From: PCC-10605 sp964409355 | GTDB taxonomy: Bacteria > Cyanobacteriota > Cyanobacteriia > Cyanobacteriales > Cyanobacteriaceae | Length of the DNA: 64,000 nt | Direction: 5' to 3' | Assembly: GCA_964409355.1 (NCBI GenBank) | Contig: CAYPDC010000005.1 | Span: 1 to 64,000 of the forward strand | Shown: one piece after another, positions 26,701 to 34,306 of the stretch | Position numbering within the stretch: position 1 is the stretch's first letter | Layout of the letters: every line of letters starts with the position of its first letter | The notes under the pieces: generated by a model | What the model was told of the DNA's origin: nothing | Seen by the model: the letters and a program-made list of their open reading frames with translations, nothing else | The model's database searches: none | Program-made: the position numbers and the translations under genes

Positions 26701-27448
26701 TGTTAGTATAAGCTGAATATATTTGTTGGATGTATCGCCGTAAGACGGGGGAGAGGTAAGCGTCAACTACCGTAGTATCTCCCCGACTCACTAGCTTCAT
26801 TAAGTTACTGATTTGATGAGATAAAGATATTTGTGTATATCCTATTTTAGATGCGATCGCACCTATTTGTAATTCATGATCTGGATAACGATAACTATGG
26901 AGTAAAACTATAGCACAACTGCGAAAACCTTGATTATAAGCGCGTTGTAAATCTTTTTCTACTTGGGATAAATTGAGGGGTTGTAATTCTTCTCCCGTAG
27001 CGGAAAAACGTCCTTGAACTTCGATCGGCGTAGCCGCACCTTCGGTGACCGCATCTTGGTACAACATTTCAGGTAAGATGATATGACGGGCAAAAATATT
27101 GGGGCGATGTTGATAACCAATCCTTAAAGCATCCTTAAAACCCTGATTAATAATTAAGATAACAGGTTCACCTTTTCTTTCTAGTAAAGCATTAGTTGCC
27201 ACCGTTGTCCCCATTTTTATCACTTCTATCTTATCAATGGGTAAAGGTTGCCCATGAGGAATATTGAGAATTTGCCGAATACCTTCGATGGGTGCAGATT
27301 GATAATGCTCAGGATTCTCCGATAATAGTTTATGGGTGATAATCTCATTTTCAGGGGTAAGAGCTACAATATCAGTAAAAGTACCGCCCCTGTCAATCCA
27401 AAACTGCCATTTTTTCTGATGAGAAAATCCATTATTGTCAAAAACCAT
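23744..27448 (-). CDS. 5-oxoprolinase / hydantoinase, HyuA-HyuB fusion
   Basis: This is an ATP-dependent amidohydrolase that opens 5-oxoproline (to glutamate) or a related cyclic imide. Of 1234 residues, about 1-680 are the HyuA half: WIDRGGTFTDIVAL near 17 is the ATPase phosphate loop, MGTTVATNALLERKG follows near 78, and FDMGGTSTDVA near 314. About 690-1230 are the HyuB half (SVNIKERLDFSCAIFD, RGHHADIGGVTPASM, ending in ENSGGEGKYRGGNG and TPGGGGF). The eukaryote-like single-chain arrangement is complete and unbroken. It probably belongs to glutathione-derived oxoproline recycling, but hydantoin substrates cannot be excluded. It is transcribed alone. Confidence 0.9.
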   Translation of the reverse strand: MVFDNNGFSHQKKWQFWIDRGGTFTDIVALTPENEIITHKLLSENPEHYQSAPIEGIRQILNIPHGQPLPIDKIEVIKMGTTVATNALLERKGEPVILIINQGFKDALRIGYQHRPNIFARHIILPEMLYQDAVTEGAATPIEVQGRFSATGEELQPLNLSQVEKDLQRAYNQGFRSCAIVLLHSYRYPDHELQIGAIASKIGYTQISLSHQISNLMKLVSRGDTTVVDAYLSPVLRRYIQQIYSAYTNNEILSFRANAKESQPPLMFMQSNGGLVDSNYFQGKDSILSGPAGGIVGAVKTSQQAGFNKIITFDMGGTSTDVAHYAGEYERNFETEVAGVRICTPMMAIHTVAAGGGSICHFDGERYRVGPESAGANPGPVCYGKGDKLTITDCNLLLGKIQADFFPKVFGKNAKESLNLSLVEKQFQQLKTTIKTEKKIEAIAQGFLTIAVEIMANAIKKISLQKGYDVSEYALCCFGGAGGQHACLIAENLGMKTIIIHPFAGVLSAYGIGLAEIIIIKEKSLNYPLDITIIEDIRKEYQQLEIKAQKDLEKQINGQNNHYQTNLKIYLKYQGTDFSLPVNFNKNYQIITEEFNQIHQQRYGFMIPKKQLIIEKISLELISPTYQENHQPLNNNLSSHSQPITTVKMYSKTQWYNTPVYERNNLSINQKINGPALIIESIGTNVIEKGWQGEINHNGHLILTYLENQPSLNIVTQEIAKPDPILLEIFNNLFRFIAEEMGITLQNTSYSVNIKERLDFSCAIFDSQGELVANAPHIPVHLGSISESVKALINDEKITIEKEDVYLTNNPYNGGTHLPDITAITPVFIKNNAKPNFYVASRGHHADIGGVTPASMPSNSTNITEEGILIDNFCLIKKGEFQEQKLYELLTNHAYPVRYYQQNLTDLKAQVAANKKGVKELINLVNKYSLDTVNNYMQFVQNNAEKCVKKAIKNLHNGTYTINLDNGTKIETKITINKENLTANIDFTGTSPRQNNNFNAPVSITKAVVLYVFRTLVDDDIPLNAGCLKPLNIIIPEGCLLNPKYPCAVVAGNVETSQNIADCLYGALGIMANSQGTMNNFTFGNSEYQYYETICGGSGAGYNHHGTDAIQVHLTNSRLTDVEVLETRYPVRVEEFRIRENSGGEGKYRGGNGVIRAIRFLQPMTAGILSSRRVISPQGLEGGKEGKKGLNYIIKNNQEKQFLLSNDTVNVDIDDVFVIETPGGGGFSILNILS

Positions 27449-27494
27449 GATATTTTTAATTAAAATTGAGGTGAACTACTCCCGATCGCTTTAT

Positions 27495-27528
27495 TAGACA
27501 TCTGATAGAAACACAGGCAAGAAGTCTA
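27495..27528. repeat. Short TAGAC-WTCT repeat, 34 bp
   Basis: TAGACATCT (27495-27503) and AGAAGTCTA (27520-27528) enclose only 16 bases. It is a minimal copy of the 71-bp family, in the spacer between the oxoprolinase start and the IS630 remnant. Confidence 0.55.
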
Positions 27529-27640
27529 TTTTAACGATCACTATTAGCGTAATGGAGATTTAGGCTCTGTTACTTTGACATCGAGATTTATTGCAAAGCG
27601 GTTTATGAGTGGAAACCTTTATCTCCCAATGAAATGAATT

Positions 27641-28081
27641 TCATTTTTTGAGACTGTATTTAAGTTTTTTCCTGACTAAATAATAAACCACATCATAACT
27701 AACTTGAAGTTGAAACTCTTGATTTAACCAGTTTTGAATGTCTTTATAAGTTTTGAAATCAAAATCGTCTGCCAGTTTTTCCATTAATATTTTGATGACA
27801 TTATCGGGGATAAGTGATTTTCTGCCGCCGCTATTTTTATCTTTTTTATCTTTTAAAAATTCTTCTATTCCCTCTTGTTGATAGCATCTTAACCACCATT
27901 GAATTGTTACCCGATGTTTGCCAACTATTTTGGCTACTTCGGTGATGGTTTTGACTTGTTTGCTTTTGAGTAGATACAACACTTGGATTTTCTGAAAGTT
28001 ATCAGAGGTTTTTTGGTGATTTAATAGTTGTTTCAAGGTTTCAATGGATTCGATAATCTTTACTTGGGAAATTGCTGACAT
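27641..28081 (-). CDS. IS630-type transposase ORF1 remnant (helix-turn-helix half)
   Basis: The 146 residues are the N-terminal DNA-binding part of an IS630/Tc1-like transposase. A helix-turn-helix (TEVAKIVGKHRVTIQWWLRCY, about 55-75) is followed by the winged linker GGRKSLIP and a second helical domain ending YYLVRKKLKYSLKK. IS630 members often make the full enzyme by frameshifting on an A-run, and here the frame ends on CTCAAAAAATGA. The other frame continues only about seven codons (NEIHFIGR) to a stop, so the DDE catalytic half is gone. No terminal repeats were found. It may persist only as a relic or as a stray DNA-binding protein. Confidence 0.75.
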   Translation of the reverse strand: MSAISQVKIIESIETLKQLLNHQKTSDNFQKIQVLYLLKSKQVKTITEVAKIVGKHRVTIQWWLRCYQQEGIEEFLKDKKDKNSGGRKSLIPDNVIKILMEKLADDFDFKTYKDIQNWLNQEFQLQVSYDVVYYLVRKKLKYSLKK

Positions 28082-28178
28082 GAAATTATCTGTAAAAACT
28101 GTTTAACAAATTTGTCTTCTTGAGGCAATCTACTTCTTTTGCTGTATTCAATTTATTGATAATCTTTCACAACAAAAT

Positions 28179-28304
28179 ATGATAAATCTTTACAATTTAA
28201 GAGGCAAAGACCCAGAATGGGAAAAACAAATCAACTTAAAAACTTTTGTCTGCAATAGTTTCATTGATCTTAATATATTCTTAAACACTAATGAAGAAAA
28301 TTAA
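28179..28304 (+). CDS. Hypothetical 41-residue ORF, probably a gene fragment
   Basis: The ORF starts MINLYNLRGKDPEWEKQ and ends FLNTNEEN. It is Asn/Lys-rich, with no recognisable domain, signal peptide or membrane helix. It begins 98 bp upstream of, and divergent from, the IS630 remnant. It lies in a 684-bp stretch without a firm gene, and a relic of a longer gene is as likely as a real peptide. Confidence 0.25.
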   Translation: MINLYNLRGKDPEWEKQINLKTFVCNSFIDLNIFLNTNEEN

Positions 28305-28390
28305 AAAAAGCTGAAATAATTAAAAAAGAATCTTAATTAATGTTACTATGATTGGTAGTTAGTTAAAAAAGAATTTCATTAAAATGACCC

Positions 28391-28546
28391 AACTATATTA
28401 AAATATAGTTATTAAGTGAAACTAAAATTTAGCAAACAAAAAAAGATTATTAAAATAAATGGCTTAGACACTAGCTTTTAATAGGATCTCCGAGATCCAG
28501 CCATTAAAGTTTTTGTCGTTATGAGAGTAAATTTGATCGGCATAAC
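28391..28546. other. Run of stem-loops in the spacer before feoA
   Basis: Three perfect inverted repeats occur in 156 bp. AACTATATT-aa-AATATAGTT lies at 28391-28410. A compound stem AATGGCT (28458-28464) with AGCCATT (28499-28505) encloses the hairpin GGATCTC-c-GAGATCC (28484-28498). GTTATG (28518-28523) pairs with CATAAC (28541-28546). They match no riboswitch I recognise. They may be a leader RNA of the feo operon, operator sites, or decayed mobile DNA. Confidence 0.4.
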
Positions 28547-28646
28547 TAGAAAGGATCTAAATTATTGTGATCAATAAAGATTCTCAGTTAAGTAAAAAGA
28601 AAGACTAACGGCGGTGTAAAGTCTCTTTAATAATCTCTTTTTGCAA

Positions 28647-28717
28647 TAGACTTCTTGATAAATCGGGCTAGAAGCCCGAAATACGGTAAAACAATCTGAG
28701 TTTTTACCAGATGTCTA
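28647..28717. repeat. TAGAC-WTCT MITE, 71 bp, inverted copy
   Basis: TAGACTTCT (28647-28655) and AGATGTCTA (28709-28717) bracket CGGGCTAGAAGCCCG, a 6-bp hairpin. It has the same length as the copy at 23637-23707 in opposite orientation. It ends 49 bp before the feoA start and so may lie in its leader. Confidence 0.7.
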
Positions 28718-28765
28718 ATTAAATCACCGTACAAAAAAATATTGCTATGGAGTAATGAAAGTAAA

Positions 28766-29443
28766 ATGATCAAATTTATACAGCAAACCTTTCTTCCCCA
28801 GAAGGATGAGTCCTTAAATCACCGCCATCGTCATCGCCATCGCAAAGGACATTCAAGCCCTTTTTTCTCTTTTTTTGGCACAAAGGATTTGTGTGAGGTT
28901 GCTAGTGTCAATGAAGGGAATAATCTTGAAAATAATGTTTATCCCCTGTCAATGGCAAAATCGGGTGCTTCAGTGTGGATTTTCAAATTAAATCAGGGTG
29001 GGGGGAATAGTAGGCTGTTGGGGATGGGGTTAACTCCTAAATTGGAGTTAAAAGTGGTTCACTGTCAGCCTAGTGGTTCGGTAATTATTGAGTTTTTATC
29101 TACTCAAATCGGGTTAGGTGCGGAAGTTGCCCAAAATATTTTAGTCACAGATCAACCTTTAAATAGAGGAGAATTAACAACTATGACAACAGTGGAAAAT
29201 AGAACTTATCTGCGAGAATTACCGGTAGGTGCGATCGCACGGGTGGTGGGTTATGACAAAACCATGCGGAGTTACAAAGGAAAGTTATTATCTATGGGGT
29301 TAACGCCAAAAACGGAATTTGAAATTATCAGAGTTGCCCCTTTAGGAGACCCGATAGAAATAAAGGTGCGAGGTTTTCATCTCACTTTGCGTAAACAGGA
29401 AGCCGATGCGGTGATTATAGACGTAATTTCTCCATTAAATTAG
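28766..29443 (+). CDS. feoA: Double-FeoA ferrous iron transport protein with His-rich N-terminus
   Basis: FeoA is a small SH3-like partner of the FeoB iron transporter. The 225-residue protein contains two FeoA domains, about 57-130 (SRLLGMGLTPKLELKV) and 147-222 (KLLSMGLTPKTEFEII), joined in one chain instead of the usual single 75-residue domain. The N-terminus has an unusual alternating run, NHRHRHRHRKGH (residues 18-29), encoded by a CATCGC/CATCGT microrepeat; metal binding is possible but unproven. I use ATG 28766, since the longer frame begins with TTG at 28742 without a clear ribosome site. It is the first gene of feoA-feoB-feoC. Confidence 0.9.
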   Translation: MIKFIQQTFLPQKDESLNHRHRHRHRKGHSSPFFSFFGTKDLCEVASVNEGNNLENNVYPLSMAKSGASVWIFKLNQGGGNSRLLGMGLTPKLELKVVHCQPSGSVIIEFLSTQIGLGAEVAQNILVTDQPLNRGELTTMTTVENRTYLRELPVGAIARVVGYDKTMRSYKGKLLSMGLTPKTEFEIIRVAPLGDPIEIKVRGFHLTLRKQEADAVIIDVISPLN

Positions 29444-29476
29444 TCGCTTTAGCCGACTTGAGCTATAAGCCATGAA

Positions 29477-29588
29477 ATTTATTTCTTGGCGGTTCATGAT
29501 ATATCACAAGTCCCCTCAGAAATGGTTAATTTTGTCAATTTTTCCGTAACAAAATGTTTCGCCAACAAGGTCATTTATTTCTTGGCGG
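29477..29588. repeat. Two 16-bp direct repeats in the feoA-feoB spacer
   Basis: ATTTATTTCTTGGCGG occurs at 29477-29492 and again at 29573-29588. CGCCAA just upstream of the second copy can pair with its TTGGCG. A partial TAGAC-type repeat with GGGCTAAAAGCCC follows (29612-29651). The 62-residue frame across this region has no protein features and I do not call it. Confidence 0.5.
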
Positions 29589-29685
29589 ATTTTGAGATAT
29601 TACCTAAATCATTAGACATATACCAAATTCGGGCTAAAAGCCCGAACTACGAACTAAAACCATTACAAATATAGACAATATACTT

Positions 29686-31785
29686 ATGTTAAAACCAATA
29701 ATATCCCTAATTGGCAATCCCAACTGTGGGAAAACTACCCTTTTTAATGCCCTAACTGGCGCAAATCAACGCACGGGTAACTGGCCTGGAGTGACCGTCG
29801 ATCGCAAGGAGGGTAAATTTAAGTATCAAGATCAAGAAATAACCGTTGTGGATTTACCCGGAGTTTATTCCCTTGATGTGCAGGAAGGGGAAACGGGGAT
29901 GGATGAATTAGTAGCTAGAGATTATCTTCTTTCAGGGGAAGCAGATTTAATCGTTAATATCATCGATGCTTCTAATTTGGAACGGAATATGTATCTTACC
30001 ACCCAAATCATGGAGATGCACTTACCCATGATTATCGCCTTAAATATGACGGATTTGGCTCAAAAGCGGGGTATTAATATTGATGCGGATATTTTACGGG
30101 AAAGGTTAGGGTGTCTGGTTATTCCTATGAGTGCCAGTAAAGAGGAAGGAATTGATGAATTAACTCATGCGATCGCATCTTTAGTGGAAAATCTTACCCA
30201 TGCTTCTGGTTATGTAGCTTATCCTGCGGTAATTGAAGATGCTTTGGCGGATTTAGTTCCCTATATTACCGAACATAGTAGTAANNNNNNNNNNNNNNNN
30301 NNNNNNNNNNNNNNNNNNNNNNNNNNNNNNNNNNNNNNNNNNNNNNNNNNNNNNNNNNNNNNNNNNNNNNNNNNNNNNNNNNNNTTTATCGACTTTTTTG
30401 ATCTTAGTGCAGGAACTATTTTTGTGGATGGTGTTGCCCATTTACTCTCAGGAATTTCCGCCCCCGGTTGGTTGATTGCCTTATTAGCTGATGGAGTCGG
30501 AGGCGGTATTCAAACCGTTGCCACTTTTATCCCCGTCATCGGATTTATGTTCCTTTTCCTCTCCATTTTAGAAGATTCAGGCTATATGGCAAGGGCGGCA
30601 TTTGTCATGGATAGATTGATGCGTCTTGTGGGATTACCGGGTAAATCCTTTGTGCCGATGTTAGTGGGGTTTGGTTGTAACGTTCCAGCTATTATGGCGA
30701 CTCGGACTCTGGAAAATTCGCGCGATCGCCTCATGACAATTTTAATGAATCCCTTTATGTCTTGTGGTGCAAGATTGCCCGTTTTTGCCCTGTTTGCCGC
30801 CGCCTTTTTTCCCATCGGTGGACAAAATATCGTTTTTGGACTTTATCTTTTGGGTATTCTTGCCGCTATTTTTACGGGGATTATCATGAAAAATACCATT
30901 CTCAAAGGGGAAATCAGTCACTTTGTTATGGAATTACCCCCTTATCATTTACCTCGAATAAAAGGAGTTTTGATTCGTACATGGGAAAGATTGAAAGCCT
31001 TTTTACTCAAAGCAGGAAGAATGATTATTTTAATGGTAATAATTCTGGGGCTTCTTAACTCCCTCGGTTTTGATGGCTCATTTGGCAACCAAGACTCAAA
31101 AAATTCCGTATTAAGTGGCACTTCCCAAGCCGTCACTCCCATATTTGCCCCTATGGGTATTAGACAGGAAAATTGGCCCGCCACTGTCGGTATTTTTACG
31201 GGAGTATTTGCCAAAGAAGTGATGGTTGGTTCGTTAGATTCCCTTTACAGTCAACTAGCCAGAGAAGATAATGAGGGTATAGAAGAAGATGAGAGCGAGT
31301 ATAGTTTATGGGGGGGATTAAAAGAAGCCTTAGCCACTATTCCTGCTAATTTAGCCGATGTGCCGAATCAACTACTAGATCCTTTAGGATTAAATATTGG
31401 TAATACTCAAGACATAGAAACCGCCGCCGAAGAACAAGAAGTGGATAGAGGAACATTTGGGGCAATGGTGACAAGATTTAACGGAAAAGTAGGAGCTTTT
31501 GCCTATCTTCTCTTTGTTCTCCTTTATTTTCCTTGTGTTTCTGCCACTGCCGCCGTTTATCGAGAAACGAATCTCGGCTGGACAATTTTTGTGGCATTAT
31601 GGACAACTGGACTGGCTTACATCGTAGCAACGGTATTCTATCAGGTAGCGACTTTTTCAGAGCATCCCGGTTTTTCCTCCCTATGGATTATGTCAATGGC
31701 GCTGATATGTGGTGTAGTTTACTTTTTATTGGCACAAACTAAACAAAGTAGTTTCACTGGTAACAGAAAATTAATAGAGAATTAG
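29686..31785 (+). CDS. feoB: Ferrous iron transporter FeoB (interrupted by an assembly gap)
   Basis: FeoB is an inner-membrane Fe(II) importer with an N-terminal G domain. Visible G motifs are G1 GNPNCGKT (10-17), G3 DLPG near 57 and G4 NMTD near 119. After the gap come the NFeoB-C and Gate segments with GFGCNVPAIMATRTL and SCGARLPVF, then several membrane helices. 100 Ns stand at codons 200-233. Compared with the E. coli protein, the missing region (end of the helical spacer and first membrane helix) should be longer than 33 residues, so the true gap is probably larger. The frame happens to continue because of the 100-N length. The gene is otherwise intact. Confidence 0.93.
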   Translation: MLKPIISLIGNPNCGKTTLFNALTGANQRTGNWPGVTVDRKEGKFKYQDQEITVVDLPGVYSLDVQEGETGMDELVARDYLLSGEADLIVNIIDASNLERNMYLTTQIMEMHLPMIIALNMTDLAQKRGINIDADILRERLGCLVIPMSASKEEGIDELTHAIASLVENLTHASGYVAYPAVIEDALADLVPYITEHSSXXXXXXXXXXXXXXXXXXXXXXXXXXXXXXXXXXFIDFFDLSAGTIFVDGVAHLLSGISAPGWLIALLADGVGGGIQTVATFIPVIGFMFLFLSILEDSGYMARAAFVMDRLMRLVGLPGKSFVPMLVGFGCNVPAIMATRTLENSRDRLMTILMNPFMSCGARLPVFALFAAAFFPIGGQNIVFGLYLLGILAAIFTGIIMKNTILKGEISHFVMELPPYHLPRIKGVLIRTWERLKAFLLKAGRMIILMVIILGLLNSLGFDGSFGNQDSKNSVLSGTSQAVTPIFAPMGIRQENWPATVGIFTGVFAKEVMVGSLDSLYSQLAREDNEGIEEDESEYSLWGGLKEALATIPANLADVPNQLLDPLGLNIGNTQDIETAAEEQEVDRGTFGAMVTRFNGKVGAFAYLLFVLLYFPCVSATAAVYRETNLGWTIFVALWTTGLAYIVATVFYQVATFSEHPGFSSLWIMSMALICGVVYFLLAQTKQSSFTGNRKLIEN
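30285..30384. other. Assembly gap of 100 Ns
   Basis: Exactly 100 Ns occur inside feoB. That round number is the usual placeholder for a gap of unknown size, so coordinates downstream are nominal. Confidence 0.99.
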
Positions 31786-31794
31786 GATTTATCC

Positions 31795-31828
31795 TGTAGG
31801 GGTTGAACAATGTTCAACCCACCCTACA
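31795..31828. repeat. GGGTTGAACA hairpin between feoB and feoC
   Basis: GGGTTGAACA (31800-31809) and TGTTCAACCC (31811-31820) form a perfect 10-bp stem, with TGTAGG and CCTACA pairing outside (31795-31800, 31823-31828). It starts 10 bp after the feoB stop and ends 26 bp before the feoC start. Similar hairpins follow cphB (39220-39247) and the Rieske gene (59349-59388). Confidence 0.7.
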
Positions 31829-31853
31829 TTTAATTTTGAACGGAGAAAAGATT

Positions 31854-32069
31854 ATGGTTTTAAGAAATATTCAAAATTATTTAGCAAAACATAGAAAAGC
31901 ATCTTTACAAGAAATCGCTCTCCATATTAAATCTGATACGGAAGCAGTACGCCCCATGTTAAATCGTCTTATTACTAAGGGTAGAATTAAACAACTTCCT
32001 TTAAACAAATGTGGTGGTTGTACTTCTTGCCCTCCTGAATCACTCGATATTTATGAGTGGGTTGGTTGA
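31854..32069 (+). CDS. feoC: FeoC-like small protein
   Basis: The 71-residue winged-helix-like protein (MVLRNIQNYLAKHRKASLQEIALHI) has a cysteine cluster CGGCTSC (Cys53, Cys56, Cys59), the hallmark of FeoC, which may bind a 4Fe-4S cluster and control FeoB stability or transcription. I place the start at ATG 31854, preceded by CGGAGAAAAG. The longer frame from 31803 would start inside a hairpin repeat. It follows feoB with the same orientation. Confidence 0.85.
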   Translation: MVLRNIQNYLAKHRKASLQEIALHIKSDTEAVRPMLNRLITKGRIKQLPLNKCGGCTSCPPESLDIYEWVG

Positions 32070-32127
32070 TTGGACATCGACCAAATTTATTTTTTATTGG
32101 CTTGTAGTAAGGGCTTTAGCCCTTAAA

Positions 32128-32274
32128 ATGTCTATTATTGCAGAAGTTTATCAAAATGCCGAGCAAAATCCACATCGTATGACGATGATTTGTTTCTTAA
32201 CTGCGATCGCATATTTGGATGTGGATTTAATCAAAGATGCGATCGTATCTCATCTGAGTTCTTTTAGGAATTAG
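32128..32274 (+). CDS. Hypothetical 48-residue protein after feoC
   Basis: The ORF reads MSIIAEVYQNAEQNPHRMTMICFLTAIAYL and ends VSHLSSFRN, with one moderately hydrophobic helix. It looks like a compact folded or membrane-touching peptide and not noise, but I do not recognise the family. It begins just after a hairpin TAAGGGCTTTAGCCCTTA (32109-32126), which is itself a dispersed repeat. Position suggests membership of the feo operon. Confidence 0.5.
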   Translation: MSIIAEVYQNAEQNPHRMTMICFLTAIAYLDVDLIKDAIVSHLSSFRN

Positions 32275-32393
32275 GTTTTGTGAAAATTGTGTAACAATTC
32301 TTAATTTTTAATTCTTTATTTTTTAACCATTGCTGTACAATCGATCCATAGAGAAAAACAGATAAGATTATATTAATAAATATACATTTATTT

Positions 32394-34286
32394 ATGATTG
32401 ATTTTTTAATTCGGCATATCTGGTTTATTCCCCTATATGGGTTACTGGGAGCTATTTTAAGTTTACCTTGGTCATTGGGATTTATCCGTAAAACGGGTCA
32501 ACGGCCGGGAGCGTATGTGAATATTTTATTGACTCTCCTATCTTTTGTTCACGGTGGCATTATATTTTTTAACATCGGCAATTTTTCTTCTCAAAGTATT
32601 AGTTTTCACTGGTTTACTATTGCTGAATTAGATTTATCATTAGCGATCGAAATCTCCCCTATCAGTAGTGGTGCTTTGGAGTTAGTCACACTTATTAGTT
32701 TACTAGCACAAATATTTGCTATCGGTTACATGGAGAAAGATTGGTCATTAGCTCGATTTTTTGGTTTAATGGGCTTTTTTGAGGCCGCTTTAGGGGGTAT
32801 TGCTATCAGTGACTCTCTGTTACTTAGCTATGGTTTGTTAGAGTTACTAACCCTTTCTACTTATCTATTAGTGGGTTTCTGGTATGCACAACCCCTTGTT
32901 GTCACCGCCGCTAGGGATGCTTTCCTCACGAAAAGAGTTGGTGATATTTTATTGTTAATGGGGATCGTTGCTCTATCTAGTGATGGTGCAGGTTTAAGTT
33001 TTTCCCAGTTAACACAATGGGCACAGAATCCTTCTATTAGCACTTTTACGGCGACTTTAATCGGTTTAGCCTTGATTGCAGGGCCTACGGGCAAATGCGC
33101 TCAATTTCCTTTGAATCTCTGGTTAGATGAGGGGATGGAAGGACCTAATCCTGCTAGTATTATGAGAAACTCGATCGTGGTTTCTGCTGGGGCTTATGTA
33201 CTGATTAAATTAGAGCCTGTGTTTACCCTTTCTCCCATTGCTTCGGATACTTTAATTATAATTGGCTCAATATCTGCCATCGGCGGTTCATTAATTGCCC
33301 TAGCACAAATAGATATTAAAAGAACTTTTTCCCATTCTACCAGTGCTTATCTGGGGTTAGTATTTATAGCAGTGGGCTTAGGTCATGTGGATATTGCCTT
33401 TTTGATTTTATTCTGTCATGGAGTGGCAAAAGCTTTATTATTCATGAGTGCTGGTTCAATTATTCTCACTACCACTTGTCAAAATATCACAGAAATGGGC
33501 GGACTTGGACGGAAAATGCCGAGTACAACTCTGGCTTTTATGACGGGAAGTGCGGGAATTGTTGCTTTATTGCCGTCGGGAATGTTAGTGACTTTTAATC
33601 GTTGGTTTAATGGTAGTTTGCAGATTTCTTGGTGGTTATTGGCAATTTTGTTAGTGGTGAATTTGATTAATGCCCTTAATTTTACCCGAGTTTTTCGGGC
33701 TGTTTTCTTAGGTAAATCTCAAGCTAAGACTCGCCGGGCACCTGAAGCACCTTGGCCTTTAGCTGTACCAATGGTTTCTTTAACCATTATCACCCTACTC
33801 GCCCCCATTTTACCCTTTGACTATTCTCTTTGGTTAAGTCCCAATGCTCCTATTTTTAATAATGATGCCATCGTTGTTGATTATGCTTTACCTTCGATTA
33901 TCGCTTCTGGTTTATTAGGTTGCGTCATTGGCTTTTTAATACCCCTGAGAAAAGGTTTTTATCGCCCCGTGGAAAAATCAGTCCGAATCATGCAGGATTT
34001 ACTTGCTTATGATTTCTATTTAGATAAAATTTATCAGTTTACCGTGGTGGCTTTTGTCTCTAATTTGGCTAAGTTTACCACATGGTGCGATCGGTATATT
34101 ATTGACGGAGTAGTTAATCTCATTAGTTTAGTAACTATTTTCGGCGGCAATACCCTTAAATATAATACTTCTGGTCAATCTCAATTCTATATTTTGACTA
34201 TTTTGATCGGTGTAGTATTACTAATGTGGTCTATCCTCAGTGGACAGTGGAATAATATCCTTAATTATTGGGGCTCATTCCCCTAG
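32394..34286 (+). CDS. ndhF: NDH-1 subunit NdhF, CO2-uptake type (NdhF3/NdhF4-like)
   Basis: The 630-residue membrane protein has about 15 helices of the complex I antiporter-like family. GPTGKCAQFPLNLWLDEGMEGPNPAS (about 232-257) is the conserved proton-channel segment, and DIKRTFSHST (near 305) the second. The N-terminus (FIPLYGLLGAILSLPWSLG) resembles the short NdhF3/NdhF4 paralogs that associate with Cup proteins to hydrate CO2, not the respiratory NdhF1. I cannot decide between F3 and F4. Its usual partners ndhD3/4 and cupA/B are not adjacent: upstream is the feo set, and downstream pcrA converges 21 bp away. No obvious Shine-Dalgarno precedes the ATG. Confidence 0.87.
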   Translation: MIDFLIRHIWFIPLYGLLGAILSLPWSLGFIRKTGQRPGAYVNILLTLLSFVHGGIIFFNIGNFSSQSISFHWFTIAELDLSLAIEISPISSGALELVTLISLLAQIFAIGYMEKDWSLARFFGLMGFFEAALGGIAISDSLLLSYGLLELLTLSTYLLVGFWYAQPLVVTAARDAFLTKRVGDILLLMGIVALSSDGAGLSFSQLTQWAQNPSISTFTATLIGLALIAGPTGKCAQFPLNLWLDEGMEGPNPASIMRNSIVVSAGAYVLIKLEPVFTLSPIASDTLIIIGSISAIGGSLIALAQIDIKRTFSHSTSAYLGLVFIAVGLGHVDIAFLILFCHGVAKALLFMSAGSIILTTTCQNITEMGGLGRKMPSTTLAFMTGSAGIVALLPSGMLVTFNRWFNGSLQISWWLLAILLVVNLINALNFTRVFRAVFLGKSQAKTRRAPEAPWPLAVPMVSLTIITLLAPILPFDYSLWLSPNAPIFNNDAIVVDYALPSIIASGLLGCVIGFLIPLRKGFYRPVEKSVRIMQDLLAYDFYLDKIYQFTVVAFVSNLAKFTTWCDRYIIDGVVNLISLVTIFGGNTLKYNTSGQSQFYILTILIGVVLLMWSILSGQWNNILNYWGSFP

Positions 34287-34306
34287 AAGTCTTGATCTAT
34301 GATAAT

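Noticed and set aside
28458..28505. Mn2+ (yybP-ykoY) riboswitch upstream of feoA
   Set aside because: The characteristic conserved loop sequences are absent; only generic stems are seen.
29486..29674. 62-residue ORF between feoA and feoB
   Set aside because: It crosses two 16-bp direct repeats and a TAGAC-type repeat; no protein features.
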